43,136 bases of DNA from assembly GCF_016862995.1 (NCBI RefSeq), contig NZ_BOOA01000068.1, positions 1-43,136 on the forward strand. Reading direction: 5' to 3'. Positions 35,101 through 42,180 of this stretch are shown one piece after another. Made by a program: the position numbers and the translations under genes. Source of the stretch: Acrocarpospora phusangensis (GTDB lineage Bacteria; Actinomycetota; Actinomycetes; Streptosporangiales; Streptosporangiaceae). The notes under the pieces were generated by a model. It was not told the origin of the DNA. It ran no database searches and worked only from the letters and a program-made list of their open reading frames with translations. How positions within the stretch are numbered: position 1 is the stretch's first letter; the number at the start of each line of letters is the position of its first letter.

Positions 35101-37133
35101 GGGAAGGTGGCTGTGGTGGAGGTGGGTGCGGACGGCCAAAAGCTCGCCCAGGCGCCCATCACACCATTGCCCACCGACGCGAAGGATGGCCACTGATCGA
35201 ACTGGGCACCAGGCTGGGTGCCCACAGGCTGGCCATCCAGGTAGAGGGTCTCGCTGGTGCCGTTCACGGTCAGCACCGCATGGTGCCACTGCCCGTTGTT
35301 GACGGCGGCGGCAGAGGTGATGGGCAGGATCGGCGAGGGTCCACCCGTTTCCGGCCTCTCCAGGTACTGGGCGCGTAGTTTGCCGTCGTTGCCGACGTAG
35401 ATCACTGGCTGGCGAGGCACGTTCGAGGTGGCTGTGCTGGCCGCCGAAAGCAGCACACCATTCTGTGTGGTCTTGAACCAGACTTCGAACGAAAGGAACG
35501 TGGACAACCGAGCCAAGGTATTGGCGGGCAGCCGCACATGACCTGCGGTCATCGAGACGGCCGTGTCGAGGGTGCCGGCCAGCGCGCCGGCTTGAGCCAG
35601 GGTGGCGCTGGTATAGGTTGCCGGATTCCCCGCCCAACCGAGGTCGCCGGCCACGGTGCCGGAGGTCTCGTTCAATCGCCAGTAACTAACGGGGTCGGAG
35701 TCCAGCACGCGAGTCCGGTACTGCGAACCGGTGCCGTAGGCGTAGTTGACGCACTCGCTGGTAGGCGGGCAGACCCTGGTGAGATTGTCTCCCGTGTAGG
35801 TGTACGCCCAGGTGAGCGGTGCTCCGTTAACCGCGTCGGTGGAGATCGTCGCCACGCGGTTGCCGTTCCAGGTCAGCGTTAGCTTCCGTCCTCCGACGCC
35901 GGTCACGGTCGAAAGCTTGCCGTCGCCTCCATAGGTGAGGGTCTGGGTACGCCCGCGATTGTCGGTGATCCTCAGCAGGCGTCCCGACGAGTCGAAGTGA
36001 TAAGAGGTGGCGTCCTTGTCCATCAGCCGCCAGCCGCCGCCGCTCACCGTGGCGAGCGTGGCGTACATTCCCGCCGGGGGCTCGTAGCTGCCGTCACCCT
36101 TCGCGCCGAACCTCAACTGCCGCCCGTCGGGGTAGGTCACCAGTAGCGTCGCACCGGAGTCCTCCACCGCGATCTTCATGTCCCAGCGTGCCGTCCAGCC
36201 CGACCCGAAAATGCCGTCGGTACGCGGGTCGAGGCTGTTGTACCACCGCGCCACCGACATGGTGGGACCCGCAGTCGCCACCGTCGCATCGGTGAACTGA
36301 GCCGTGTAGTTGCCGGCGAGTTGGTGGAACTCCTGACCGTTCACGCCAGGGGTGGCGAGTTGCGAGGTGATCTTCGTATCCCGCACGGCCGTGGTGAACG
36401 TGCGGACCGGGCTCACGAACGACTCGGTGGTAACCCGGTTGATCATGAACACCTGCCAGTAGTACTGCTTGTCCCACTGGAGACGCCCGGACGGAACTTT
36501 CCAAGAATTCGCGCTCTGCTGGCCCGACTCCCAGCAGTTGGTCGCCGAGGTGGGCGGCCCGTCACACACCAGGAACCAGTAGTCGACACCGCCGGATGGA
36601 TTCGTCGCGAAAGCGATCATCAACGGCGTAAGCGTACCGACGGCAGCAAAATCGGCAGGTGCCCCGTCGACGAACGTAGGCGGGGCCAGCAACGACGCCT
36701 CAGCCGCCGCGGTGACCTGAGGAGCGGCCAGGTGCGGGAACTTCGCTTCCCACCAGTGGCGGGGCGGCTTAAGGGTCTTCTTGACGCGATCACGGATTCG
36801 GCTTACGGGGACCGGATCGATCCCTTTCATGCTGCCAGGAGAACGGTTCTCAAGGGGCAACGCGCCTTCAGGGCGCTTCTCTGTACGGACGACAACCGGT
36901 CCGGCCGGTCCAACCTGTGACGAGGTCACGGCGACATCCACCAAGTGCGGAAAACCCTCCGCCGTACCGGACGATTGGACTGGCAACACTAATCGGATAG
37001 GTGACGGCGCTGGATCCGCGGCCGCAGGATGGCTGACCACCTGGATAAGGCCGGGGAAAACGGCAACCAGGACCACCAGTACCGTTCGGGTCAACAGCCT
37101 GCGTACAGGCAGGACAGCAGGGTACCCGGGCAT
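29115..37133 (-). CDS. RHS-repeat polymorphic toxin with LamG, HINT and YwqJ-like deaminase domains
   Basis: A 2672-residue secreted protein. Order: signal peptide (1-39, cut after HPAAA); fibronectin-like region (about 170-265); DUF6531-like start of the RHS shell (about 285-325, ARWYNSLDPRTDGIFGSGW); LamG domain (about 476-700, VSYWRLNETSG); YD/RHS repeats (about 720-2040); the RHS core end (LGYQSEWTDPDTGKVNMHARWY, about 2050); a Lys/Ala-rich segment (about 2198-2324); a pretoxin HINT domain (about 2396-2548, NSFVPGTSILMADG to VLAGNQAILVHNT); and a C-terminal YwqJ-like deaminase domain (about 2551-2672) with HHGGCAEVHCL and PCGRCHRLL, i.e. the Zn-binding H/C-A-E and PCxxC set. The target is probably a nucleic acid or nucleotide base (established for deaminase toxins, inferred here). 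GGAG is 6 nt before ATG 37133. The immunity gene follows by 15 nt. Confidence 0.95.
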   Translation of the reverse strand: MPGYPAVLPVRRLLTRTVLVVLVAVFPGLIQVVSHPAAADPAPSPIRLVLPVQSSGTAEGFPHLVDVAVTSSQVGPAGPVVVRTEKRPEGALPLENRSPGSMKGIDPVPVSRIRDRVKKTLKPPRHWWEAKFPHLAAPQVTAAAEASLLAPPTFVDGAPADFAAVGTLTPLMIAFATNPSGGVDYWFLVCDGPPTSATNCWESGQQSANSWKVPSGRLQWDKQYYWQVFMINRVTTESFVSPVRTFTTAVRDTKITSQLATPGVNGQEFHQLAGNYTAQFTDATVATAGPTMSVARWYNSLDPRTDGIFGSGWTARWDMKIAVEDSGATLLVTYPDGRQLRFGAKGDGSYEPPAGMYATLATVSGGGWRLMDKDATSYHFDSSGRLLRITDNRGRTQTLTYGGDGKLSTVTGVGGRKLTLTWNGNRVATISTDAVNGAPLTWAYTYTGDNLTRVCPPTSECVNYAYGTGSQYRTRVLDSDPVSYWRLNETSGTVAGDLGWAGNPATYTSATLAQAGALAGTLDTAVSMTAGHVRLPANTLARLSTFLSFEVWFKTTQNGVLLSAASTATSNVPRQPVIYVGNDGKLRAQYLERPETGGPSPILPITSAAAVNNGQWHHAVLTVNGTSETLYLDGQPVGTQPGAQFDQWPSFASVGNGVMGAWASFWPSAPTSTTATFPFKGTLDEVAVYERPLTAAEVQRHFAGGAALPNKLTKVTLPSGRVWAENIYDAATDRVKTHTDDEGGTWTLGVPIYDKVTGLSTVTVTDPRSGTLKYVHDARRGYRLVSETDQLNKITSHTYDTGGYLAKTIDRNGNTTELTHDARGNVLTEKTCRTAGNCQTSYSSYFLNAANKFDPRNDQPISFRDARSTSATDNTYATTWEYTAFGEESKHTSPGTPDFPSGRFWITTYTDGTEVADGGGTVPAGLIETFVDPRNKTISHEYSATGDLVRTTSATGLITEYGRDAIGRATSQTEISDAQPSGITSSVTYDGLSRVLTHTTPAVENEVTGVTHTSRFTYTYDVDGNTLTETASDLSGGDPDRKVTYTYDNFGRVQTVLGPEGGTVTYGWDQTGAQTSLIDESGTRYEQTYTARGERATATIKAWTGSPVAPTPATDKVLLSYSYDPGGRLAGKVDVMGRKTSYTYFTDDKLSQVIGDDVKLNGSNTARDVVLESRTYDAAGNLISAVTGGGKTRMDFVRDAANRLTSETLDPTGLARKSTFVYDANGNVLRQSLSRTGDTRTETVEYAYNDDDVLVRETVENGADDLVTTHLVDDRGLVTAVTDPRGNAPGVDSADYTTNYRYDLVGRLIETKLPQVQIERNGTTGPGRPTNKYGYNAAGELTHSTDAEDRTVVTGYDKAGRTISITHPSYVQPSGSTLTPQERFGYDAAGRVNQHTSPLGNVTTAEYDQLDNLVRVTDPAPSGQTGGKWIAEYDLAGEQLAGVDPTGARVQATYDDLGRQITSTVIERKPSTASFLTTFEYDDADNLVKQVEPGNRITSYVVNAAGETTAETDPMTNTVTFDHDLAGRTVKVTSPLGNSTVLMYDLAGRRIESKDLDDSGATLRTSAIGYDLADNAVSVTSPEGHLVQREYDASGMLTKLIEPVDASTSITTTFGYDAAGNQTRSTDGRGNSMLTTYNSLGLAESQIEPATTAYPAAADRTWTNVYDAAGNEIANLQPGGVRIDSTYDHLERLTKESGTGAEAVTADRSYGYDPAGRLTSIGDYALTYNDRDMLLTATKSGSPLASFSYDGLGNPLQRVDTSGTANFTWDNNNRLATAAEPVSGRTFTYGYDKNDNLTSLNSVNPVGSQTFTYDDLDRLLTHTLKNSGGSQLAKITYGWDADDNLTAKTTEGLVGSGANVYGYDRSGRLTSWQDPGGNTTTYVWDASGNRIQAGAKTFTYDERNRLISDDDATYTFSPRGTMETETRAGSTRQHVFDAFDRMVSDGDATYDYDALGRLVSRVKGGAETKFFYSGLENDVASVQNGSGTVIAKYGRDPAGNVLGLQENGGPGLGVLTDWHTDVIGTFDGTALLGSSAFSPFGEVSAQTGPQRSLGYQSEWTDPDTGKVNMHARWYVPGTGSFNSRDTVTLAASPSIQLNRYGYANGSPLDHTDPGGNYPIYPPPDPTGGGYDLPGAGGQLGYSSRGAGRFGWNPYGPGRMPYQTYEQYKASQKAAADRLAKTGGHAKGTLAYKVHNAVYKATQAAKKALAAAKKALKARKDAQKAATAKQAKKAQKEAEKAAKKARQEAAKARKKAQEAQKRAAQAAKAAKAAKAKAAQAKAAKAAKIKAKKAKEAADKAKKAADKATKDAKAAKAAAKAAKENNPRQNYKGPVVEVTIEPRSTSTGTVASGSTSAGCRSINNCVRDQIEDFIEDNTDRIIDEYLNDLAPELPVDSPGMNSCQPSNSFVPGTSILMADGTRKPIKDVEVGDLVLASDPVTNETAAKTVTTLIIGDGVKHLVDITVDIDGARGGATRVITATDGHPFWIPDLRTWLPAGQLVPGAWLETSAGVKVQVSAISKRTTRQRVHNLTVEGSHTYHVLAGNQAILVHNTNPGCDPLLDYADGARNKPGVKFVSEYTSPSGRKYYGHNRHGQQSDGPLSDAIEDAGHHGGCAEVHCLIQAQESEGPGAIRGGTMRTLQSRNAMSPNAGDHGLPGKPCGRCHRLLKNLGID

Positions 37134-37623
37134 GCGTCACTCCAAATTGAACACATAGAAAGTGAACAGTTACCGTGGCTTGGCCGACCCAGCGTGCGGC
37201 TTGTTCCAAACCATGAAATGGCCCCATCGGTTCCGTGCCATGGGACGTCGGTCAGAAGTGATACGGGATGATCATCCCACTGATGTGCATATCAAGCCGG
37301 GCTGGAATATGCCCTTGCTGCGCGTGATGTATAGGCTACGCTGACAGTTCCATGTACCGATTTGCCACCCGATTAACCGCCTTGCGGTGCTATACCAGCA
37401 GTTAAGTTGATCTCTGACCGTCTGTCAACGATCTACAAGGACTTCCATGCAAGTCCGCCAGGCGGACGTCGATGGTCTAACGCGTCGTGCCGCCATCGCA
37501 GCGGATCGTGTTCCGTCCCGGACCTACCACGGCATTTGCCCGCGAACGTGTGACCCGCAAGCAATGGTGGGCCTTGGGCCACTTCGGCGGGTGCGGCGGG
37601 CCGTGGTAGACGTTCAGGAGTAC
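37134..37623. other. Leader region of the RHS toxin gene, no gene seen
   Basis: About 490 bases between the RHS toxin start and the integrase stop, both on the minus strand. Open frames here have no known family. TATACA and TAGCCT near 37327-37336 (minus strand) could be promoter elements, but no matching -35 is seen. The long leader could hold toxin-gene control sites; none is recognised. Confidence 0.5.
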
Positions 37624-38589
37624 TCAGATTCGATCGCCTGGGGACAGCCGCGCCTGCTCCGCCGGCGGTCCGGTTTCCGCGATATCGGCGTAGTGGCGCG
37701 CCATCACCGGCGTCTTCCAGCCCCCGACCCGCATCAACTCGAGCGGATCTCCGCCTTCTCGCAGATAGCCGCTCGCCATCGTGTGCCGGAACCGATGCGG
37801 GAACACGCCCGGAATGCCCGCCTCCTCACCGCGCCGATGCAGCATCTGCTGGATGCCGGTCGCGGTCAGCCGCCGATCTCCCCCGTGCGCGGTCACACCC
37901 CGCTCCGGCAGCCACAGCCACGGCGACGACGCGTGCTTCAGTCGCGTACGCGCCCGCAGATACCGGTCGACCGCCGCCGCCGACTTTCGCCCCAGCGGCG
38001 CCAGATAGACCTCCCCGTCCCCCAGGACGATCCGCAGCACATGCCGCCCCAGCCACACGTCGTTCGCCTCCGGATCGGACGCGCTGTACCGCAGCCCCGC
38101 CAGCGCCGACACCCGCATGCCGTTGTCCATCAGAATCCGCATGATCGCGGTATCCCGCCGGTCGATCCACGAATCCCCCGCGCACACCGCCAGCAGCCTG
38201 GCCAACTCCTGCTCGGTCAGCGGCCGTACCGGCTTCCTGTCCACTTTCGGCGCCTCGACCGCGGCTACCGGCGAATCCCCCGCCCGTTCCCCCTCCGCGA
38301 CCAGCCACCCGAAGAACACCCGCAGGTTCCTGAAGTGCTTGTGCGCGTTCCCCGCCGACGACACCTCCGCCGTTCGGGCGAGAAACCCCCGGATCTCCTC
38401 GGCCCTGACCCCGTCCACCTCCGCCCGCATCCCCCCGTCGATCAGGAACGCCGAAAGCCCCCGTACGCTGTCCAGGTAGCTGCGGATCGTTCCCGGCGAC
38501 TTGTGCCCTGCCCGCAACGACAGCTCCCACGAGGGAAGCAGATCGAGCAGCGTCGGGGACACGGTCACCTGTCTTCGGGGGCGGACCAT
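37624..38589 (-). CDS. Tyrosine recombinase/integrase
   Basis: A 321-residue site-specific recombinase with an N-terminal SAM-like core-binding domain (about 10-100, LPSWELSLRAGHKSPGTIRSYLDSVRGLSAFL) and the catalytic domain (about 125-305). The catalytic set is visible: R in NGMRVSALAGLRY, HRFRHTMASGYL (HxxR), and the Tyr in GGWKTPVMARHYADI. I start at ATG 38589, where GGAGGAG is 4 nt upstream; an earlier in-frame ATG at 38622 lacks a site. XerC-like short architecture. No excisionase gene is next to it. It lies between the toxin gene and tRNA-Arg (95 bp from its start), a typical island setting. Confidence 0.93.
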   Translation of the reverse strand: MVRPRRQVTVSPTLLDLLPSWELSLRAGHKSPGTIRSYLDSVRGLSAFLIDGGMRAEVDGVRAEEIRGFLARTAEVSSAGNAHKHFRNLRVFFGWLVAEGERAGDSPVAAVEAPKVDRKPVRPLTEQELARLLAVCAGDSWIDRRDTAIMRILMDNGMRVSALAGLRYSASDPEANDVWLGRHVLRIVLGDGEVYLAPLGRKSAAAVDRYLRARTRLKHASSPWLWLPERGVTAHGGDRRLTATGIQQMLHRRGEEAGIPGVFPHRFRHTMASGYLREGGDPLELMRVGGWKTPVMARHYADIAETGPPAEQARLSPGDRI

Positions 38590-38683
38590 CGCTCCTCCAA
38601 AAATCCGACGCTGTTCCGGCACAGCCCAGCTATGCTAGCTTCGCACAAGACCGCCAAATAAGCTGGTCAACGCAGCAGCGGAA

Positions 38684-38757
38684 GCGCCCATAGCTCAGCC
38701 GGATAGAGCATCGGACTTCTAATCCGACGGTCGGGGGTTCGAATCCCTCTGGGCGCG
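38684..38757 (+). tRNA. tRNA-Arg (TCT)
   Basis: A full cloverleaf: acceptor GCGCCCA/TGGGCGC, D-loop AGCTCAGCCGGATAGAGC, anticodon stem TCGGA/TCCGA around CTTCTAA (anticodon TCT), and T-arm GGGGGTTCGAATCCC. No CCA is encoded. It reads rightward, so the 3' end faces the AfsR-like gene. A second copy of its 3' end, which an integration event would leave, was not found in the window. Confidence 0.96.
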
Positions 38758-39111
38758 CACGCACTACCACGCCGGTCTCCCTTCTCACCTGGGGTTACGC
38801 TCGCTCTCTCCCGGCTGGGAGGGTGCCATTGGGGGCACCCGAGCGCCAGCGGTGGCGGAATATACGCGGAATGATCCGCCGCGAGGCGGGTGTGAGGGCC
38901 AACGCTGACCCTTTCCGCCTTGGACAGACGCTTGTCGGCCACAGCGAGGCAGCCGACTGACTGCCGCTACGGCTACCGCCCCAACACCGCCGACCGTGGC
39001 GCGCGGCGGCTGAACGCGACCGGGATTCCCGCGCGACTGCCGGCGCGGCGGGGATCAGCAGGGGAGCTGGGCATATACAACTTCTATACCGAATGGCCGA
39101 TAATCGGCTGC
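38758..39111. other. Intergenic stretch between tRNA-Arg and the AfsR-like gene
   Basis: About 354 bases without a supported gene. It holds two adjacent hairpins (38808-38840) and, just before the regulator, GATAAT at 39099-39104, a possible leaderless -10 spaced 7 nt from its GTG start. A minus-strand open frame at 38667-38942 is the antisense of the tRNA and is not a gene. Confidence 0.6.
38808..38840 (+). terminator. Two short hairpins downstream of tRNA-Arg
   Basis: CTCCC-GGCT-GGGAG (38808-38821) is followed by GGGTGCC-ATTGGG-GGCACCC (38821-38840). Neither has a T-run, which is common for actinobacterial terminators. They may end or process the tRNA transcript. Confidence 0.35.
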
Positions 39112-42078
39112 GTGGAGTTTCGGCTGCTCGGACCCATCGAAGTGATCGCCGAAAGCGGGCCGGTCCCGCTGGGCGGGACCAAACCCCGGACGTTGCTCGC
39201 GGCGCTGCTGCTGGAGAACGGCCACGTCGTGCCGACCGCCCGGCTCATCGACGTGATCTGGCCCGACGACCCGCCCGACACCGCCAAGGCGGCCATCCAG
39301 ACCTACGTCAAAACCCTCAGACAGGCCCTCGCCCGGCACGGCGCCGCCGACGTCATCCTCACCCGCGCCCCCGGCTACCTGGCCCAGGTCCCGGAGGACG
39401 CCCTCGACGCGGCCCGCTGCCACGACCTGGTCACCCGCGCCCGCGCGGCGGCCACCCCGCAGGAGGCCGCCGACCTGCTCGACGCCGCCCTCGCGCTGTG
39501 GCGGGGGCCGGCCCTGGCGGGACTGGAGGCCACCCGGCTCGCGGGGGAGGCCATCCGGTTGGAGGAGCTGCGGCTGACCGCCACCGAGGAGCGGATGGCC
39601 GCCGGGCTCGCCCTCGGCCACCACGGCCGCCTGGCCTCCGAGCTGGCCGCCCTCGTCGGCCGCCACCCCGCCAACGAACGCCTGCGCGGCCAGTACATGA
39701 CCGCCCTCTACCGCCTCGGCCGCCAGTCGGACGCCCTGGCCACCTTCCGCGAGGGCCGCCAGGTGCTCGTGGACGAACTCGGCCTCGACCCCGGACCCGA
39801 GCTCGCCGCGCTCTACCACGCGATCCTGCGCGGCGACCCGCTGCTCCAAGGCCCGCCGTCCGACCACGGGCCCAGAATGACCGCGCCCGCGCAGCTCCCG
39901 CCGCCGCCCGCCGACTTCACCGGGCGGCTCGCCGAGACCACCGCGCTCACCGGGGCGCTGGTGACCGGCACCGTGCAGGTGGTCGCCGGGCGCGGCGGCA
40001 GCGGCAAGTCGGCGCTGGCCGCCCACGTCGCCCACCGGATCGCGGCGGCGTTCCCCGACGGCCAGCTCCACGCCGAGCTGCGCGGGATGAGCGAGACGCC
40101 CGCCGACCCCGGCGAGGTGCTCGGGCTGTTCCTCAAGGCTCTGGGCGCCGACCCGGTCCCCGCGGACCCGACCGAACGGGCCGAGCTCTACCGGCGGCTG
40201 CTCACCGGGCGCCGGGTGCTGGTGCTGCTCGACGACGCCGCCGACGAACGGCAGGTCCGGCCGCTGCTGCCGGGCGGCGACTGCGGAGTGCTGATCACCT
40301 CGCGGAACCGGCTCGGCGGGCTCAGCGGCGTGAGCCGTACCGACCTGGACGTCCTGGACGCCGACGAGGCGCTGGAGCTGCTCGAACGCATCGTCGGGGC
40401 CGAGCGCGTCACGGCCGAGGAGCCGGTGGCGCGCGAGATCGCCGAACTGTGCGGGCGGCTCCCGCTGGCGCTGCGCATCGCCGGGGCCCGGCTGGCCACC
40501 CGGCAGCGCTGGCCGCTGCGGCTGCTCGCGGGCCGCCTCGCCGACGAACGCCGTCGCCTTGACGAGCTGGCCATCGCCGACCTGGAGGTCCGCGCCGGGT
40601 TCGAGCTGAGCTACCGCGCCCTGGACCCGGGCGCGCGGCGCGCCCTGCGCCGCCTCGGTCACCTGGGCGCGACCGAGTTCGCGGCCTGGATCGTCGCGTG
40701 GCTGACCGGCGAGCCCGCCGCCGAGGCCGAGGACACCGTCGAACGGCTCGTCGACGCCCAGCTCGTCGACTTCGCCCGGGTCGACGACCTTGGCACCCCG
40801 CGCTACCGCGTGCACGACCTGGTCCGTATCTACGGCCGCGAACGCGCCGAGGCCGAGGAGCCCGCGGAGGACCTCGCGGCGGCCGTCGGCCGGGTGCTCG
40901 GCGGCTGGCTGGCGCTCGCCGACCAGGTGACCGCCGACGCCCCGTCCGACGAGATCGGCCCGGCTCCCGTGACGACGGGCGCGGAGATCTCGCCCGGCCT
41001 GGCCGCGCAGGTGCTCGCCGCACCCCACGACTGGTTCGACTTCGAGCAGCCCGCCCTCGTCGTCGGCCTCGAACGTGCGGCGGCGCTCGGCCTGCACGAA
41101 CTCGTCTGCCGATTCGCCTCCGCGCGCCTGGGCCCGTCGTTCCTGGGCGTCAACCGCTTCGCTTCCCGCGAGCGCATCACCCAGGCCGCCTTGGCCGCCG
41201 CCCGGCGCGCGGGCGACCCCCACGGCGTGGCGACCATGCTGGCCGAGCTCGGCCGCCTCCGGTATGACCAGGACCGCTTCGCCGAGGGCCGGCAGGTGCT
41301 CGACGAGGCGCTCAGCGCCTTCCGCGACCTCGGCGACACCCGCGGGCAGGCGGTCGCGCTGGCCGCGCTCGGCGTGATCTGCCGTGAGACCGGCCGCCTC
41401 GCCGAGGCGCTGCACTTCCTCGACGGCGCGACCGCCCTGCTGGGCGACGACCCCGCCGTCCACTATCCGCAACGAGTGGCCGCCTCGGTCCGGCTGGAGC
41501 GCGGCGACTTCCCCGAGGCGTGGGCCGGGCTGGAGAGCTGCCTGCGCGGCTACCGCGCCGCCGGCAGCCGCCGGGGCGAGGGCCTGACCTTACGCACGAT
41601 GAGCCTCTACCACCGCGCCACGGGCGCATATGACCAGGCCATCGAGGCGGCCGAGGCCGCGCGTGACATCTTCACGCGGCTCGGCGACCCGCTCATGGAG
41701 GCGTACTCGATCCGGGCCCGCGCCAAGGCCGAGATCCGGCTCGGCCGGATCGACGTCGCGCTGCCCGCCCTGGAGGAAGGGCTGTCGCTCTGCCAGGCCA
41801 TGGGCGACCGGTGGGGGCTCGGCGTCACCCTGCGCACCCTCGGCGAACTGCACCTCGCGAGCGGCCAGCTCGACGACGCCGACGCCTGCCTGACCGCCTC
41901 GCTCCAGCTCTGGGACGAGCTCGACGTGCTGCTGTGGCGGGCCCGCACCGAACGCGACCTCGCCCGGCTCCACGAGGCCAGGGGCGACCACGAGGCCGCC
42001 GAACTCGCCCTCGACCGGGCGCTGAAGATCTTCCGCGACCAGGGAGCCCGCGAGTACGGCGAGCTGAAGAGGGGCTGA
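39112..42078 (+). CDS. AfsR/SARP-family transcriptional regulator
   Basis: A 988-residue large SARP regulator. Order: OmpR-like DNA-binding domain (1-95; FRLLGPIEVIAESGPVPLGGTKPRTLLAALLL), bacterial transcriptional activator domain (95-240; DALDAARCHDLVTRARAA, GLDPGPELAALYHAILRGDP), NB-ARC ATPase (about 285-560; P-loop AGRGGSGKSALAAH near 291, Walker B-like VLVLLDDAADERQV), and a C-terminal TPR region (about 690-985) of repeated helical pairs. The start is GTG 39112 (VEFRLLG) with GATAAT 7 nt upstream, so the mRNA is probably leaderless; the longer frame upstream is discarded. Such regulators activate secondary metabolism or development. Downstream TTTCA repeats suggest that it controls the next gene. 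Confidence 0.95.
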   Translation: MEFRLLGPIEVIAESGPVPLGGTKPRTLLAALLLENGHVVPTARLIDVIWPDDPPDTAKAAIQTYVKTLRQALARHGAADVILTRAPGYLAQVPEDALDAARCHDLVTRARAAATPQEAADLLDAALALWRGPALAGLEATRLAGEAIRLEELRLTATEERMAAGLALGHHGRLASELAALVGRHPANERLRGQYMTALYRLGRQSDALATFREGRQVLVDELGLDPGPELAALYHAILRGDPLLQGPPSDHGPRMTAPAQLPPPPADFTGRLAETTALTGALVTGTVQVVAGRGGSGKSALAAHVAHRIAAAFPDGQLHAELRGMSETPADPGEVLGLFLKALGADPVPADPTERAELYRRLLTGRRVLVLLDDAADERQVRPLLPGGDCGVLITSRNRLGGLSGVSRTDLDVLDADEALELLERIVGAERVTAEEPVAREIAELCGRLPLALRIAGARLATRQRWPLRLLAGRLADERRRLDELAIADLEVRAGFELSYRALDPGARRALRRLGHLGATEFAAWIVAWLTGEPAAEAEDTVERLVDAQLVDFARVDDLGTPRYRVHDLVRIYGRERAEAEEPAEDLAAAVGRVLGGWLALADQVTADAPSDEIGPAPVTTGAEISPGLAAQVLAAPHDWFDFEQPALVVGLERAAALGLHELVCRFASARLGPSFLGVNRFASRERITQAALAAARRAGDPHGVATMLAELGRLRYDQDRFAEGRQVLDEALSAFRDLGDTRGQAVALAALGVICRETGRLAEALHFLDGATALLGDDPAVHYPQRVAASVRLERGDFPEAWAGLESCLRGYRAAGSRRGEGLTLRTMSLYHRATGAYDQAIEAAEAARDIFTRLGDPLMEAYSIRARAKAEIRLGRIDVALPALEEGLSLCQAMGDRWGLGVTLRTLGELHLASGQLDDADACLTASLQLWDELDVLLWRARTERDLARLHEARGDHEAAELALDRALKIFRDQGAREYGELKRG

Positions 42079-42145
42079 AAGAAGCGCTGAAACGGGCCCT
42101 CCGCGGAGTTTCACCGATCTTTCAGAGCGCCCGCAGAACCTTTCA
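42075..42145. promoter_or_regulatory. SARP-type direct repeats upstream of the secreted NlpC/P60-like gene
   Basis: TTTCA occurs at 42109, 42120 and 42141, spaced 11 and 21 bp, close to one and two helical turns; CTGAAA, the inverse, lies at 42075 and 42087. SARP-class proteins are known to bind heptamer direct repeats with 11 bp or 22 bp spacing. TGAAAC/GTTTCA (42088-42093, 42108-42113) also form an inverted pair. Confidence 0.5.
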
Positions 42146-42180
42146 GGTGTCAGCAGAAAACACCTGGAAGGACAGCAGAA

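Noticed and set aside
29115-37133. CRISPR-like or other nucleotide repeats inside the RHS gene
   Set aside because: The repetition is of protein YD/RHS motifs with diverged DNA and no fixed spacer length; it is explained by the RHS fold.
38667-38942. Minus-strand 91-residue open frame across the tRNA
   Set aside because: Its sequence (RGIRTPDRRIRSPMLYPAELWA) is the well-known antisense translation of a tRNA gene and has no ribosome binding site.
39055-41472. 805-residue minus-strand open frame opposite the AfsR-like gene
   Set aside because: Antisense shadow of the regulator; Gly/Gln/Arg-rich translation without domains.
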